From Cladopsammia gracilis (lineage: Eukaryota; Cnidaria; Anthozoa; Scleractinia; Dendrophylliidae): a stretch of DNA of 64,000 nucleotides. Location: assembly GCA_022457155.1 (NCBI GenBank), contig JAJGOT010000220.1, forward strand, positions 362,501-426,500, given 5' to 3'. Positions 42,097 through 53,284 of the stretch are shown here, piece by piece. The first letter of the stretch is position 1. Every line of letters begins with the position of its first letter. The notes under the pieces were generated by a model, which was given only the letters and a program-made list of their open reading frames with translations, did no database searches and was not told the origin of the DNA. The translations under genes and the position numbers were made by a program.

Positions 42097-42126
42097 GGAC
42101 ACCAAAAATCAATGGCTTAATCGATT

Positions 42127-42275
42127 TAAGGGGTGTCTGGAAGAAAGCACAAAGTGACTTCTGATAAAATGCTAGATTCTCCCTCCAATTTTCCTTGCAC
42201 ATGATTGCGAATCGAAAGGAGAAGTTGATATTAGATCAGGAGTCACTTTGGACCCTACTCCACTCACCCCTTTAA
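42127..42275. mobile_element. possible small MITE
   Basis: TTAAGGGGTGTCTGGAAG and CACTCACCCCTTTAA are inverted and frame a 150-bp interval. Arms are short, so this is tentative. Confidence 0.45.
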
Positions 42276-43690
42276 TTATTGCATTAGGTTCATATCAAAT
42301 TGTGTTTAATAAAAGGATTTACAAAACAGTCTCTGGTTTACAGTCTGAAAGATGTACAGTTAGAAAATATGTTTAATTACACAGGATAAGATTTTATATA
42401 TGTCACAACAAGGAAATACTTGAGCAATTTCCCAATTTACTCTGTACTGTATCTGTATAATATTTATATCACTATAAAATATAATCACGTTCGAAGAACG
42501 CAATTCTAATTTGGTTTGTGTTGGTTGTCCTGTGGTTTACATGCAGTAAAATTTGAGATTTTTTGGTAGACGGTCTTCCAAATGGCCGCCCCTATTGCTT
42601 TTTTCAGGGGCTCATTTCCGCCGGAAGTTCCTTCGAACGCGCCTCCATAATCTCCGATTACTGCTTTAATATGTATATCACTATAATACATATTAGAATG
42701 TTCAGAAAGTTAGTTTTACGTCAGTCTTTTTATTGTAGTAATAGTAATTGCATGAGGGAAAAGGAAACTGATTTTTCATTGTTTTCATATGACAAAAACT
42801 TAGGAGGAAAATTTGATTATCCAGAATATTTTTCAAAAAATGCATGTTAAAAATTGTCTTCCAGCAACCAATTTCTTTTATTCAGTAAGAATTTATTCAC
42901 AAATGGCTATGCTTGAACCTTTTAGCTGACTAGTTTTTCAAAGAAGTAACCTTATTACAGGAAATTTTCACAACATCAGATTTTGATGTCGCAAAAAAAG
43001 AAAATGAACAAACTCATAAAATAAAGTTGTTGTTAATATTTTCTGTGATATGCAAACAAGTGCTGCATATTGCACATATGCTTGTTACACAAAAGGTATT
43101 TATTTGGCATGGCAGACATCATGGTTATATATCAGGGTTAAGCTCTATCTCTGTATTTTACGGGTTTTTATTTCATTCAAAGCTTATTTTTATTTAAATA
43201 TTTTATCAATGTTTTTTTTTTTACATTTTAAAACAGTAATTCCAAGTTTAATTTTGCTTAATTTTTGGAAGGTGGTTTAGCAAAAGCTGCATGTAACTTA
43301 ATTAATCTAGTCAGCAGACTCACACATCTAAAAAGATAAGCAGTAATGTTCACACAAAATTTAATAAAAAGGAATTTGTAACTTATTTTGTCACATTACT
43401 GTGGTTCATTATCATCAAGCTTTTCTTAGATCCTCAACTCAGTTTACAAAAAAGTGCTGTCTGGTGGTCTGTCTGGTTTCTTTTTCTGTTGGGCTAATAG
43501 ATTTTATCTGTCACTTGCCTCATAGGCATCTGGCTCTTCAGCGAGCAGATAAAATAAGGCTAGTATTATGTCTAATGCCTTGAGAGCTTGTGCATTACGG
43601 TTTCACCTTGCTCAAACAAATAATTCTGTTAAAAAAATCAATGGGAATCTTGTCTTTGGAAAAATCTACACCAGAATTTCCTTTCACTGT
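42276..43690. other. intergenic, no gene recognised
   Basis: Mostly AT-rich. A GC-richer island at 42560-42650 contains ATGGCCGCCCC and GCCGGAAGTTCC (ETS-like) and could be a promoter or first exon, but no continuing exon is recognised. Confidence 0.4.
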
Positions 43691-43696
43691 TTTTAT

Positions 43697-44226
43697 ATAA
43701 GGGACAGTGTCACGGCTGATATATCGTGTTTTCATGATTATGGCCAGCACTTTATGAAGGGAGAAAATAGGAAGAACAAAATTGCCAAAAGTGATGAAAG
43801 CAGAAGAAAATTAATATTCTGAATATTAATTAAAGAGAATAAATAATGGAAAAAAAGAGTGAAAATTCCACAAGAATGACAATTTTGATTTCTTGACTGC
43901 TTGTTGCTATATGAAACTTGATGAACTGTAACCCACATTCGTCCTTGCAATCCTTCACTTTATTCCCAAACTATACTGCTTCTGTTTTGCTCTATAGAAT
44001 ATTTTTATCCAATTAAGTTGTGGTTCAATTTTATCCTTGGTTCAAATTTTATTTTCCTTTGTTTATGGCTAAGGTAATGTATGATAATGAGTTTGAACAA
44101 AGCAAAATAAAATTTGAACCAAGGATAAAATTGAACCACAACATATATTTGGTGGCATTTAGTGATATGACATGGAAATAAGGTAAGCAGAATTGTGTTA
44201 TTTTGGCGGGAAGGTGTCCCTTTAAG
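43697..44226. mobile_element. tentative MITE of the AAAGGGACACTG family
   Basis: TATAAGGGACAGTGTCACGG on the left and GGTGTCCCTTTAAGG on the right are inverted. The 126-bp hairpin at 44017-44142 lies within it. Confidence 0.4.
44017..44142. mobile_element. 126-bp hairpin MITE
   Basis: GTTGTGGTTCAATTTTATCC then TTGGTTCAAATTTTATTTT, and their near-perfect complement ending TTGAACCACAAC. Confidence 0.88.
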
Positions 44227-44303
44227 GAAGAATGTTTGTGTAAAAATCTTCCAATGCAGTGCAGAATGTTCTTTCAAATCTTTTCCTTCAGTTAGGCAAT
44301 GAG

Positions 44304-44783
44304 CCCGGGGAGGGAATCCCATATGAAAGGGGCGGGGATGCTTGTCGGAAATTTTGAATTAAACCCCTAAAGACCCATCTGGGCGTGGCTCAAGCTGTTT
44401 TTGACCCCTAAAAGAGACCATTTCAGGGATGTAGATAATAGCCGCGAACCGGGGAAATTACCCGGCTGTGAACTTCATTTTTCCGGCTGTAAAAGCCAAG
44501 TGCAGCTTTAAAAGGACTACGTTTTTCTCTTTTTTAACCGTCTGTCAGTTCTATATTCCCACCTGTTAAAAACTGAATCTACATGCCTGCATTTTAAAAC
44601 ACAGACAGATATATTATATTTATATTTCTTCGCGTGCAACCCTTAACAAGACTTTGACGGCTAAATATAATGGCATTTTGCCCAGAACAACAAAGCGAGA
44701 CCAAAATCCGAAATTTACACCTCTAAGCGAGATGACGATCATCCATGCCCCTTTCATGTGGGAGTCCACCCCCCACCCCCTGA
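44304..44783. mobile_element. 480-bp CCCGGGG-type MITE with 9-bp target duplication
   Basis: Left end CCCGGGGAGGGAATCCCATA, right end ...ACCCCCCACCCCCTGA, with the CATATGAAAGGGG/CCCCTTTCATGTG inverted pair inside. GGCAATGAG flanks it exactly at 44295-44303 and 44784-44792. Related to 10596-11039 and 49012-49445. Confidence 0.85.
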
Positions 44784-44792
44784 GGCAATGAG

Positions 44793-45183
44793 TTACTGAT
44801 TTCACAAAATGCGAGAAAAAAAAAACTAAATTGCTTTTGGAGATAGGGTGTGTGGAAGCATACCCCCATTTTAAAAAAATCCTTCCTTGTAATTTGATAT
44901 GGCTAGGCCATAATGGCTGTTAAAAACATTGCAAAGTAATCAGTGGAGAAAACCATTCTCATTCAAATTAATTCTGTTCATGTGGGTCTGTACATAAAGG
45001 ATATGCATAAACAATTTGTGGGAATTAAACATTATTTTTGTAGATATTTAACACATGATCTTCTCAGTCTTCTGAAATAAGCACTTTCAGGCAGAATAGT
45101 GCATCTTGGGTATTTCGAACAAACATGGTGGATACCTCTGTATTTCAACGTCGCAAAGTAACTATTTTCGTTTCTGGAGCTTT
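44793..45183. other. intergenic, no feature
   Basis: AT-rich; nothing recognised. Confidence 0.5.
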
Positions 45184-45860
45184 CTCAAGTGACTTAAGGC
45201 TTGGGTTTTTTTATCCTTAAAGGACCCCCTGCAGAGATTTTAAAGAACCTCGTTCTTTCTTGATATTATAACTTTACTCGGTCATGGAGTTTAAGGGAAT
45301 AAATAATTGACTTGTTCGACCTTACGAAAGTCTTATCAACCATCACGTGATATTCCCTGATTGATGACGTCACAAAACAAGTTTTTTGAAATGGGGGAAC
45401 GTTTGCAATCGGAAAGTTTGAAAACTTCCGCTATCAAAATGTCCAAACGGTCCTTTCCAATGTAACTCCGCCTTTTAAGGCGGTATCCGTCATATGTCTT
45501 GTCAGATATTTTGACATTTGTTATGTCACGTGACCTGTTTTCCTTAAATGGCGGTTTCCGTTGACACATGGACACGATTAAAAGGCGGCATTATTAAGCC
45601 CTTAGCAGGAGTAATAGAAAAAGGAATAAACAAGATGGATATATTATGACTATCTATTCCCCATTTTCGCTGAAAGATTTTAACCGTTATAAGGCAAATA
45701 TAAGTCACGTGACCCAAAATTGACAAGAAAAAGTTGATCAAATGGATACAAACGCGAATAACAAAATGCTCGCCAAGTTTCATAAAGATTAGATAAATGC
45801 TTTTACTTGAAATAAAAATCCACCAAATTATTGGTTGAGTCAAGCCTTAACACACTTGAG
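45184..45860. mobile_element. about 677-bp element with CTCAAGTG..TTAAGGCTTG ends
   Basis: Left CTCAAGTGACTTAAGGCTTG and right CAAGCCTTAACACACTTGAG are inverted. Open frames inside show no transposase motif. Confidence 0.72.
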
Positions 45861-46484
45861 TTTTTTTTACAAGGAAACTAAAAATATGTTTTCAAAGTTG
45901 TCCTAGAAGATAAGCTTAATGTTTCTAAAATCAATCCGTTTGCGCCATAAGCCTTTAATTCTCACATTTTCTTTAGGTTTGATCATGAAAAGACCTCTTG
46001 ACGAGCTCCGAAATACCCATATAAATGCATAAGACTTTATAATATTAAGCTTACTTGAAAGAATCTTAAGCTTATTAATTTTGGCAGCAATGAGAAATTA
46101 GATTCCGCTTTACAATGTAGTTCAGTAAGGTTATTTTGTGAATAACCAGCCGTTGGCTGCCGGAAACTTTACTTTTCAACCGTTAACACTACTGTTCGAT
46201 AATTAACTTGAGTCTTTTTAAAACTTACCACTTACTCGCACTTTGGAAAGGGCGCTTTTTGTGGCCTTGTTCCTCAAACGCTTCCTCTCGCTGTTGTTTC
46301 GCTGCTGTGAAGCCCGCGAAAAACCGACAGCGTACCACGTGGTTTTTAAAAATTCGTTCCCAATCTACAACCGCCATCAGCAAAGCGCGGCAAAAGCGAG
46401 ATTGCGGGATCGCCGGGAATGATGGGGGACACTAATTCCATAACAATAATAACTGGCCTTTTAAATTTTCGGAAGTTAATTTAA
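45861..46484. other. intergenic
   Basis: Contains a GC-rich stretch (46240-46430) with a short open frame of biased composition and no recognisable domain. Not called as a gene. Confidence 0.4.
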
Positions 46485-48460
46485 GGTGATTCCCTTTTAT
46501 AAAATGCTCAAGGAAATGCGCGCGCTATGATTGGTTAAACCGAGTTCATTATTAAAGAAATAGAAAACGCTCCGAGTGCATTATTGAGTTAGGGGTGGAC
46601 CATTAGAAATCCTGGGAGGAGGGTTAAAAATTTCCCAGTGTATGAATTTTTTTTCGGCCTGAGTTTCCTGCAGGATTTTTTTTGGGGGAGGTGCAAGCTC
46701 TGCAGGTTTTTTTTTTTTTCTCAGATATTTGTAAATGCGTGCAAGCTCCAAGTTTATTTATTCTTGGCCAAATCCATTTTTGGTATTGAACACTGGAGAG
46801 TAGATTTAATTCTGTACAGTTTTACTGAGTAAAAACTGAATTGTTAACTAATGTCAGACTGTCCAACCTTTTCATGAAAAATGGGGAGAAATGAGAATTG
46901 AGACGGAGTGGTCGAGCGCCGAAGGCGCGAGTCGCTAGGGCGGTCTGGAGGCATGCCCCACCAGAAAATTTTGAAATCTTGATGCTCTGAAACTCCATTT
47001 CTAGTGTTCTGAGACAACAATTTCTGTCATAAATGTTTTTGTTTGTTTGCTGTTTCTTTAGTTTATTTGGATATCGGAGTTAAGTATGCGCAATTTCGTC
47101 TTTTTGTATAGTAAGTATTATGAGAATTTGACGAAAGTGACAGAACAGATGTCAAAATCGGGATTTTTCCTATCCCAATCGCATATTGGTCGGGATTCGG
47201 GATTTTCAAGCAAAATCGGGATAATCTCGACGAAATCGGGACGGTTGGTCAGTCGGTAATGTATTTAAAACAATACTTGCGTTCAATCCTGTGCATAACT
47301 GTAGTAGAGCAGGTTACATATTTCATGATGTTTATAGTGTTTTCAAATATGTACATAGACAAGGTTTTGGTTATATTAAGATATTGGTACATGTACCAGA
47401 TAGACCTTTGAGGCAGGTAATTTTTGACAGCATTTGACTCAACCTGAAGTTGCTTTTTGTTGAATTTTACTACCAGAGAGCATGTCGTACTCTCATATGT
47501 TCCACAGTTTAAAATAACTTGATAAATCAATAAATATATATCCAGTTAGCTTGCAGGATTTTATTTTTTATGGTCAACTGCTTGCAGGAATTTTTTTTTG
47601 AGACAATTTTCCCTTGCAGGAATTTTTTTGGTAATTGTCACCGCGCCCCCCCCCCCTCCCAAGATTTCTAATGGTCGGCCCCTTATATAAGCATGCGGGA
47701 ATTTTTAAGAACACGAGAGAAGTGCAGAGAAGCACAAGCCAAAGACGAGTGCTTCTCGCACTTCTCGAGTGTTCTTAAAAATTCCCAAGTGCTTATGTAA
47801 CTCAATAATGCACTCGGCGCGTTTTTGATTTCTTTAAGAATGCAAGAGGAACAAGTTTTTTATTTCTTTTATAAAATAAAAACGGTTATAATGAACCTCA
47901 CGTCACGCGCGTGCTTTATCGAGTTTTATAAAATAATTTATAAAATACTCAAGGAAATGCGCGCTATGATTGGTTAAACCGAGTTCATTATAACTCGATA
48001 AAGCAGGCGCATGACGTAAGGTTCATTATAACCGTTTTTATTTTATAAAAGAAATAAAAAACTTGTTCCTCTTGCATTCTTAAAGAAATCAAAAACGCGC
48101 CGAGTGCATTATTGAGTTTTATAAATGCTCAAGAAAATACGCGCGCTATGATTGGTTAAACCGAGTTCGATCATTATAACTCGATAAAGCACACGCGTGA
48201 CGTAAGGTTCATTAAAACTGTTTTTATTTTATAAAAGAAATAAAAAAACTTGCTCCTCGTGCATTATTGAATTATATAAGCACTTGGAAATTTTTAAGAA
48301 CACTCGAGAAGTGCGAGAAACACTCGCCTTTTGCTCGTGCTTCTCTGCACTTCTCTCGTGTTCTTAAAAATTCCCGCGTGCTTATATAACTCAATAATGC
48401 ACTCGGCGCGTTTTTTATTTCTTTAACAAAGCACTCGGAGCGTTTTTTATTTCTTTAGTA
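46485..48460. repeat. palindromic repeat cluster split by a nested element
   Basis: The module CTATGATTGGTTAAACCGAG, GTTCATTATAACTCGATAAAG, ACGTAAGGTTCATTATAACC, AAACGCGCCGAGTGCATTAT recurs in both orientations at 46485-46591, 47800-48120 and 48115-48455. AGTGCAGAGAAGCAC/TTCTCTGCACTTCTC arms form further hairpins. The first module is interrupted at TTA by the element at 46592-47682. Confidence 0.8.
46592..47682. mobile_element. 1.09-kb Harbinger-like element nested in a repeat
   Basis: TIR GGGGTGGACCATTAGAAATC and right end GATTTCTAATGGTCGGCCCC; TTA flanks both sides (46589-46591 and 47683-47685). GG-rich ends with a 3-bp TWA duplication are typical of PIF/Harbinger. A block at 46900-46990 (GAGCGCCGAAGGCGCGAG, then GGCATGCCCC) also occurs at 53010-53070 in the hAT element. 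No transposase seen. Confidence 0.82.
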
Positions 48461-49011
48461 TTGGATCGCGTATCACTACTGCGCATATCTTGCGTCATTT
48501 GCACGAGTGCGCGCATTTTGAAGCAAAAGGGAGTTCCTTTGAGGATTCAATTCGCTTAGTAAATAAGTGGATGTTCTCTTTTAAACGAGCATGGTGACCT
48601 ATCTTTTTTATTCCACCTATTTGAAAAGTTCCATTGGAGAGCGCTACAAAAATCGCATCAAAAATCGCATGTGGTAAACGGGCCTTTATTTTATAACCCT
48701 GGGCGTACCGTTTCAGTTACCACAAACTGCAGTGCATTCAGCTGTAATAAAATAAATCCGTGAACTTCAGCGAATATGGAAAAATGAAAAATAAATGTCC
48801 TGTTTATTTACTTTCGCTAAGGTTTAAGGGTTTTACGCACACAACAAATTTGACAGGTTTTTCATGGCTTTTCTATTATTACCCGGCCCATAGATTTCAC
48901 GAAAAATAACTTGTAAGCCCGGCTTTCAACTAAGTTCGAGTCGTATACTGAAAATTCTGTGTCAGTACAGATCAACTCAACAGATTTTTACTCCTTGTAA
49001 CTGCGTTCAAT
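48461..49011. other. intergenic, no gene
   Basis: Nothing recognised beyond the left copy of the 9-bp duplication at 49003-49011. Confidence 0.45.
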
Positions 49012-49445
49012 CCCCGGGGGAGTTACTCCCTCTAATGGGTTGCGGGGATGGTCCGCCCGAAAGGGGTACCTTTTTGAGGCTGGAGGTATATGAAAGGGTC
49101 GGGATTTCACGAGTTGGAGTATATGAAAGGGTAGGGATTTCACGAAGAATAGGAAATGGTAGCGAAAACAGGAGTTGAAGCATAAAAAAGGTACGAAAAA
49201 CTGCCATTTAAGTATTATAAAAAGGGCCGTTCAAAATATATCAAACAGACGCACGTAAAGGCTATATGAAAGAGGTACCATTTTCACTCAAAGGTATATG
49301 AAAGGGGTACCATTTTCAATGAAAGGTATATGAAAGGGGTACCTTTTCTGTCAAAAACGGTATATGAAAAGGTAAGGGTTTGGACCTCGGGGCGGAGCAT
49401 CCCCGTACAAAACCTTGTTGAGTACCTCCCCCCCCCCCCCCCCGG
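49012..49445. mobile_element. 434-bp CCCCGGGGG-type MITE with 9-bp target duplication
   Basis: Left CCCCGGGGGAGTTACTCCCT, right end a run of C then CGG. GCGTTCAAT flanks it exactly at 49003-49011 and 49446-49454. Inside, GGTATATGAAAGGGGTACC is repeated three or four times at about 35-bp spacing (49255-49375). Confidence 0.88.
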
Positions 49446-49452
49446 GCGTTCA

Positions 49453-49593
49453 ATGGCTTTCCAGCTAAGCCTTATCGCTATTTTTACCACCGTGTTATTG
49501 GTTTCAAGTTTTGGAGTCATAATTAGTAATAATGCTCAAAAATCAGCCCAATTCACAAAGCCTACCAAACATGGCGAAGGGTACCGCGCTTAA
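49453..49593 (+). CDS. small open frame with a signal-peptide-like start, unknown
   Basis: 46 codons: MAFQLSLIAIFTTVLLVSSF then GVIISNNAQKSAQ... GEGYRA-stop. The same frame stays open for another 34 codons after the single stop (SEIDSLIYKLLLDLNIFNEK ...). The ATG overlaps the 3' target duplication of the MITE, so the element inserted immediately 5' of this frame. I do not recognise a family. It may be a chance frame or a decayed secreted-peptide gene. Confidence 0.25.
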   Translation: MAFQLSLIAIFTTVLLVSSFGVIISNNAQKSAQFTKPTKHGEGYRA

Positions 49594-49676
49594 AGCGAGA
49601 TCGACTCTTTGATTTACAAGTTACTTCTGGATTTAAACATCTTCAACGAAAAAAAAAAAAGACTTTCGCGGTGGTT

Positions 49677-49986
49677 ATGCAGAAAGACGCAGAGAAATTA
49701 GCTAGAGTCGCCGAAGAAGAAATCGCCTTGTTGAGACCTGGGGCGGATTCACGAATCCCTCTTAAGTTAAGACATATCCTAAGTATTGTTTCTTAACAAT
49801 AGCCTATTGTTGGAATGACAATAGACTATTGTTAAGAAACAATACTTAGGATATGTCTTATATAAGTTAGGAGGGTTTCGTGAATCCGGCCCCTGTTCAG
49901 CATCTTTTGGAAAAGCTTGTAAAGGGCAACACTTCGAGTAGATATCAGGCGCTGTATGGTCCAGCCAGGAGGTACAATACCGGTGC
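49677..49986 (+). pseudogene. possible coding remnant interrupted by a MITE
   Basis: ATG at 49677 opens MQKDAEKLARVAEEEIALLR-P. If the 152-bp MITE (49741-49892) and one CTG duplicate are ignored, the frame continues VQHLLEKLVKGNTSSRYQAL to a stop at 49984-49986. Frame continuity across the insertion is suggestive, but the product is unknown. Confidence 0.3.
49741..49892. mobile_element. 152-bp MITE with GGGC(C)GGATTCACGAA ends
   Basis: Arms include AAGACATATCCTAAGTATTG and CTTAACAATAG with near-perfect complement; CTG flanks it at 49738-49740 and 49893-49895. Confidence 0.88.
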
Positions 49987-50221
49987 GAATTGAATCGACT
50001 GGATCCTCTTTACCAAAACACTACACTATAAATGTACCAGGCAAGGAATTATGTTTTTTTTTTCAGCGATATCATTTGTTTGATTGTTTCTTTGCATTCC
50101 AAAATATTGATCCCTCAGACGAAACATTTGCTCCGGGCGTGCGCGTTACCAAAATGAACTATTGCTCGTTAAAAAAAAAATTAAAAATTTTAAAAAATTT
50201 TCGATCCTGTTTTAAGGACCT

Positions 50222-50825
50222 AGAATATGGAATTCATTACCGAACGACATAAAAAATGCCCCGTCTTATAAAAACAAGTAACTGTATTTGCAAAGACCAC
50301 CGTAACGAGATAGAAGCACCGGATCCTGTAGTAAAGGATCTAATCAGCTATAAAATAATAAAACGATTTGATAAAAAAGCAAGGCTGATAAACGGTACGG
50401 AAACGACTATATTTGTAAAAAATCCTTTACAAATATAGTCGTTTCCGTACCGTTTATCAGCCTTGCTTTTTTATCCCGTCTTATAGTATATTCAAGCGTA
50501 CGATCAAACCATTTTTAAGGGTCAGACAGAATGTAACCTAAATACCTTAACACCTTACATCTATATTTTCCCCTAAACACACTTATATACTTAAAAAACG
50601 ACTTTTTTTCTTTATTTCTTAAAATGCCGCCTAGTATTTAAATTGCCCGTGGGGGGAAATCTCTATACCTCATAAGCTCGGCTTCTTGGAGATTTCCCCG
50701 CCACAGTCACTCCTCCCAAGTTATGTATAAATTTTAAATTTAATGTTAATTAACCTATTTATTAATGTTTTTTTTTCTCCTTGTAATTCATTGTGTGTGG
50801 CAAAATAAATAAAATAAAAATAAAT
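50222..50825 (+). pseudogene. LINE 3' end (end of reverse-transcriptase ORF and 3' UTR), interrupted
   Basis: Reads RIWNSLPNDIKNAPSY to 50270, then, after the inserted Penelope piece, SIFKRTIKPFLRVRQNVT-stop (50539-50541). This is the typical C-terminus of CR1/L2/Jockey-type LINE proteins. The 3' UTR follows with GGGGGGAAATCTC.../GGAGATTTCCCC inverted pair and ends in AAAATAAATAAAATAAAAAT. The 5' part is absent. Confidence 0.78.
50271..50474. mobile_element. Penelope-like terminal fragment inserted in the LINE
   Basis: 50271-50424 is nearly identical to the complement of 13926-14077 (GTAACTGTATTTGCAAAGAC ...). It is joined to an inverted partial copy (50425-50474) of the same terminus. CCCGTCTTATA is duplicated at 50260-50270 and 50475-50485. 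Near identity to the 12.6-14.1 kb element implies recent activity. Confidence 0.87.
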
Positions 50826-50834
50826 AAAAATTAT

Positions 50835-51740
50835 GTATGTATGCGCTATTGTTTTGCTTTTGGATTTCTATTGTTTTGGCTTTTGCTTTAGTTTTAAAAA
50901 CGGTATGCATAACTAATGTGTGGGGTTAAACGGAAATCTTTCCGGCTGAAAAGTGCAAAATGACGGAGATTTTTTCGCTCGAACCAAGGCAAATTTCCCA
51001 CTGTAATGTTTACTAGATTTCAATCCTTCCAAAACCTTGTGTGGATGTTGACATTGCGCCTGTTAAAATGAGTTATATAAAGCGATGACCGCCGCGCGGT
51101 CGAACTCCATACAAGCCTTTATACGAAATTGCTCACTTCAAGGTAAAAATGACGGTACTTTTTTTAAAAGTTATTAAACTATTTTAACGTTTCTAGATAG
51201 AATAATAACCAAATTACTGGAATCCGAGTGTGGATTTCCGAAAAGTAATTTATAGCGGAGCACTTGCCAGGCCGAAGGCCTGGCTGCGCAGCCCCATACT
51301 CATAGAACCCAGCCCGTCATTTTTCATGGTCATGGCTAGCGGAATGTTTCGCGGGCGCGTCGTGTGCCCGCCGCCGAACGCCCGCCGAACGCCGTACGCT
51401 TTGGGCTAGCTCGCGGGCTCGTATGATTCCGCAAAACATGCGCGTACGACGTCATCAACATCAGGGATCTTTGAGGCTTTGACATTGGTCACTTCAAGGT
51501 CAAAATGACGGGACTGTTTTTATAAGTTATTAAAATATTTTAACGTTTCCAGATAGAATAATAACCAAATTACTGGAATCCGAGTGTGGATTTCCGAAAC
51601 CTAATTCATAAGTGGGCGAAATTTTGATTTTCCCTTTAAAAAATGGCGTTTTCGCAGTGATTTTAAGGGTCAAATTGGGGGTCTGGGGACGAGTTAAAAA
51701 AGTTTGAGGCAAATGTCACCCAATTTTTTGCCATGCAATT
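50835..51740. repeat. inverted copy of the 5700-6659 repeat
   Basis: 50835-51245 matches the complement of about 6234-6650, and 51480-51740 that of about 5700-5960. Between them is a GC-rich segment (51246-51479: GCCAGGCCGAAGGCCTGGC, GCCCGCCGAACGCC) absent from the first copy. Confidence 0.82.
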
Positions 51741-52306
51741 GAAAATAAGGATGATGAACTTCTTGCGTAAATTATATATTTCAGTTTTTTCCCTAATTCC
51801 CTTCACAAACCTTAAGACGTGGCTTTTTCATGAAATAAAATCTTAACTGATTGCAGCTTCGCGCAGATGTTACAAAGCTTTGGATCATTCTTTTAAATCC
51901 AGTTTTAAGACAAATGTTGGTTCGGATCATGAAATCTAACTTTTGATTCATTGGATGAAATTATAAAGTATGGACATTCAAATGAAAGTTATTGAGCAGT
52001 GTTTTTCAGGATCTGTTAACGTTGTTTTTTTGTAATACTTAGCAAAGTGATGGTTCCCATTTTTTATTTTGCAATTTTGGACTTCAAGTTGGTCAGTAAA
52101 TTTGTTAATGCTTGTTCACATACGATGCCACATTTCTCCATATTTTTAGATAATAAATTGTTACACAGCTTGGCTTTTTCTTATTCAACCACCGCGAACT
52201 GATAGATAGCGGAATGACACATGACAATGGTCAAGACTTGCAGGTCTCACTACTACCATGACAACGGACAGCACCCTGTTCATGTTGACCATGTCATAAG
52301 TGGCCT
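51741..52306. other. intergenic; one short dispersed-repeat fragment
   Basis: 51955-52020 (TGGACATTCAAATGAAAGTT, GAGCAGTG) belongs to the NALF-intron repeat family. No gene. Confidence 0.5.
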
Positions 52307-52861
52307 GTGAACAAAGTCTGCCACTGTTCAGTTCAGACTGCAGGAGTCTTCGCAAATGCTGTTGATGACGTTTCTTATCTCTTAGTCCTTGATGTTGCGG
52401 TCAGCGGCGGCGCCATGGATAATGCCGATAACGTATACTCCTTCTATGACGACTTCTCGAGCTCAACCCTGGACAGTGGAAAACGGACGATTACTGGGAA
52501 ACACGATGCAGTCAAGAAAAACCTGGATTGAGGCCGAACTGTATCTTCGGTCAGGATTTCGATGGAAGGACGTTGAGGTAGAGCTTGATTTGATGGAGAC
52601 TGGGACAAAGAAAAGCTCTCCTGGGCCAGTAATGTAAATCACAGAAAAACCACCGGTTGGTGGTTTCAATACGACGTGTCCCGTGGCCTGTACCATGAAC
52701 CCTCAGGCCAACAACTTTCCAAGTGGTTCCAGTTTAAGTATCAAACGCATGGAGACAGATTCGCGCAATGGACGAACGGTAAACTTGTTCAAAACAATGT
52801 ACAAATAGGCAAGAAGTGGAGAATAACTGCTAGTTCTGTTGAGACTAGGATATGTTCATGA
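52307..52861 (+). pseudogene. broken lectin/LamG-like (possibly DUF2341-type) coding remnant
   Basis: Three overlapping frames read in order: DNVYSFYDDFSSSTLDSGKR-TITG (52307-52531), then WIEAELYLRSGFRWKDVEVE-LDLMETGT (52389-52637), then HRKTTGWWFQYDVSRGLYHE ... KWFQFKYQTHGDRFAQWTNG ... IGKKWRITAS (to 52861). Two frame changes separate them. FYDDFSS..LD..KW at the start of a beta-rich domain resembles ConA-like modules such as DUF2341 proteins. The exact family is uncertain, and no intron sites explain the frame changes. Confidence 0.55.
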
Positions 52862-53284
52862 CTGTGTTTTATCGTCGAGTTTCGACGTCTTAAGAACATG
52901 GACATAATGACAATAAAAGCTAACCATTTCAAAATGAGTTTTTAATCCTAAATCAGGGACCGCGGAGCATATTTTGGATTGGTGGGGCAAGCTCGCACGT
53001 AGCGCGAGCTCAAAACGAGCGCCGAAGGCGCGAGCTTATCTAGGGGGTCCAGGGGGCATGCCTCCAGGGAAAATTTTGAAATTTAGAGCTTCTGAATTCA
53101 CCGGAAAAGCGTTTATTTTTATCAGTCCTAAGAAAATTTTGTCAAATTTTTATCACCATTCTGTTAGTTTTTTTTTTGCACAAAAACGTACATTTAAAAC
53201 ATAATTATAATATGATATGACGTTCATTCAAAGTGTATTAAAGCCAGTCCTTAATTTATGTTCTTTAACCATTTAAACTGGATT

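Noticed and set aside
42563..42850. Possible first exon or CpG promoter (ATGGCCGCCCC, GCCGGAAGTTCC)
   Set aside because: The frame stops after 22 codons or continues in AT-rich sequence without a domain, and no partner exon is found.
46208..46435. 75-codon plus-strand frame rich in Arg, Lys and Ser
   Set aside because: No domain, no splice context, and surrounding sequence is transposon-derived.
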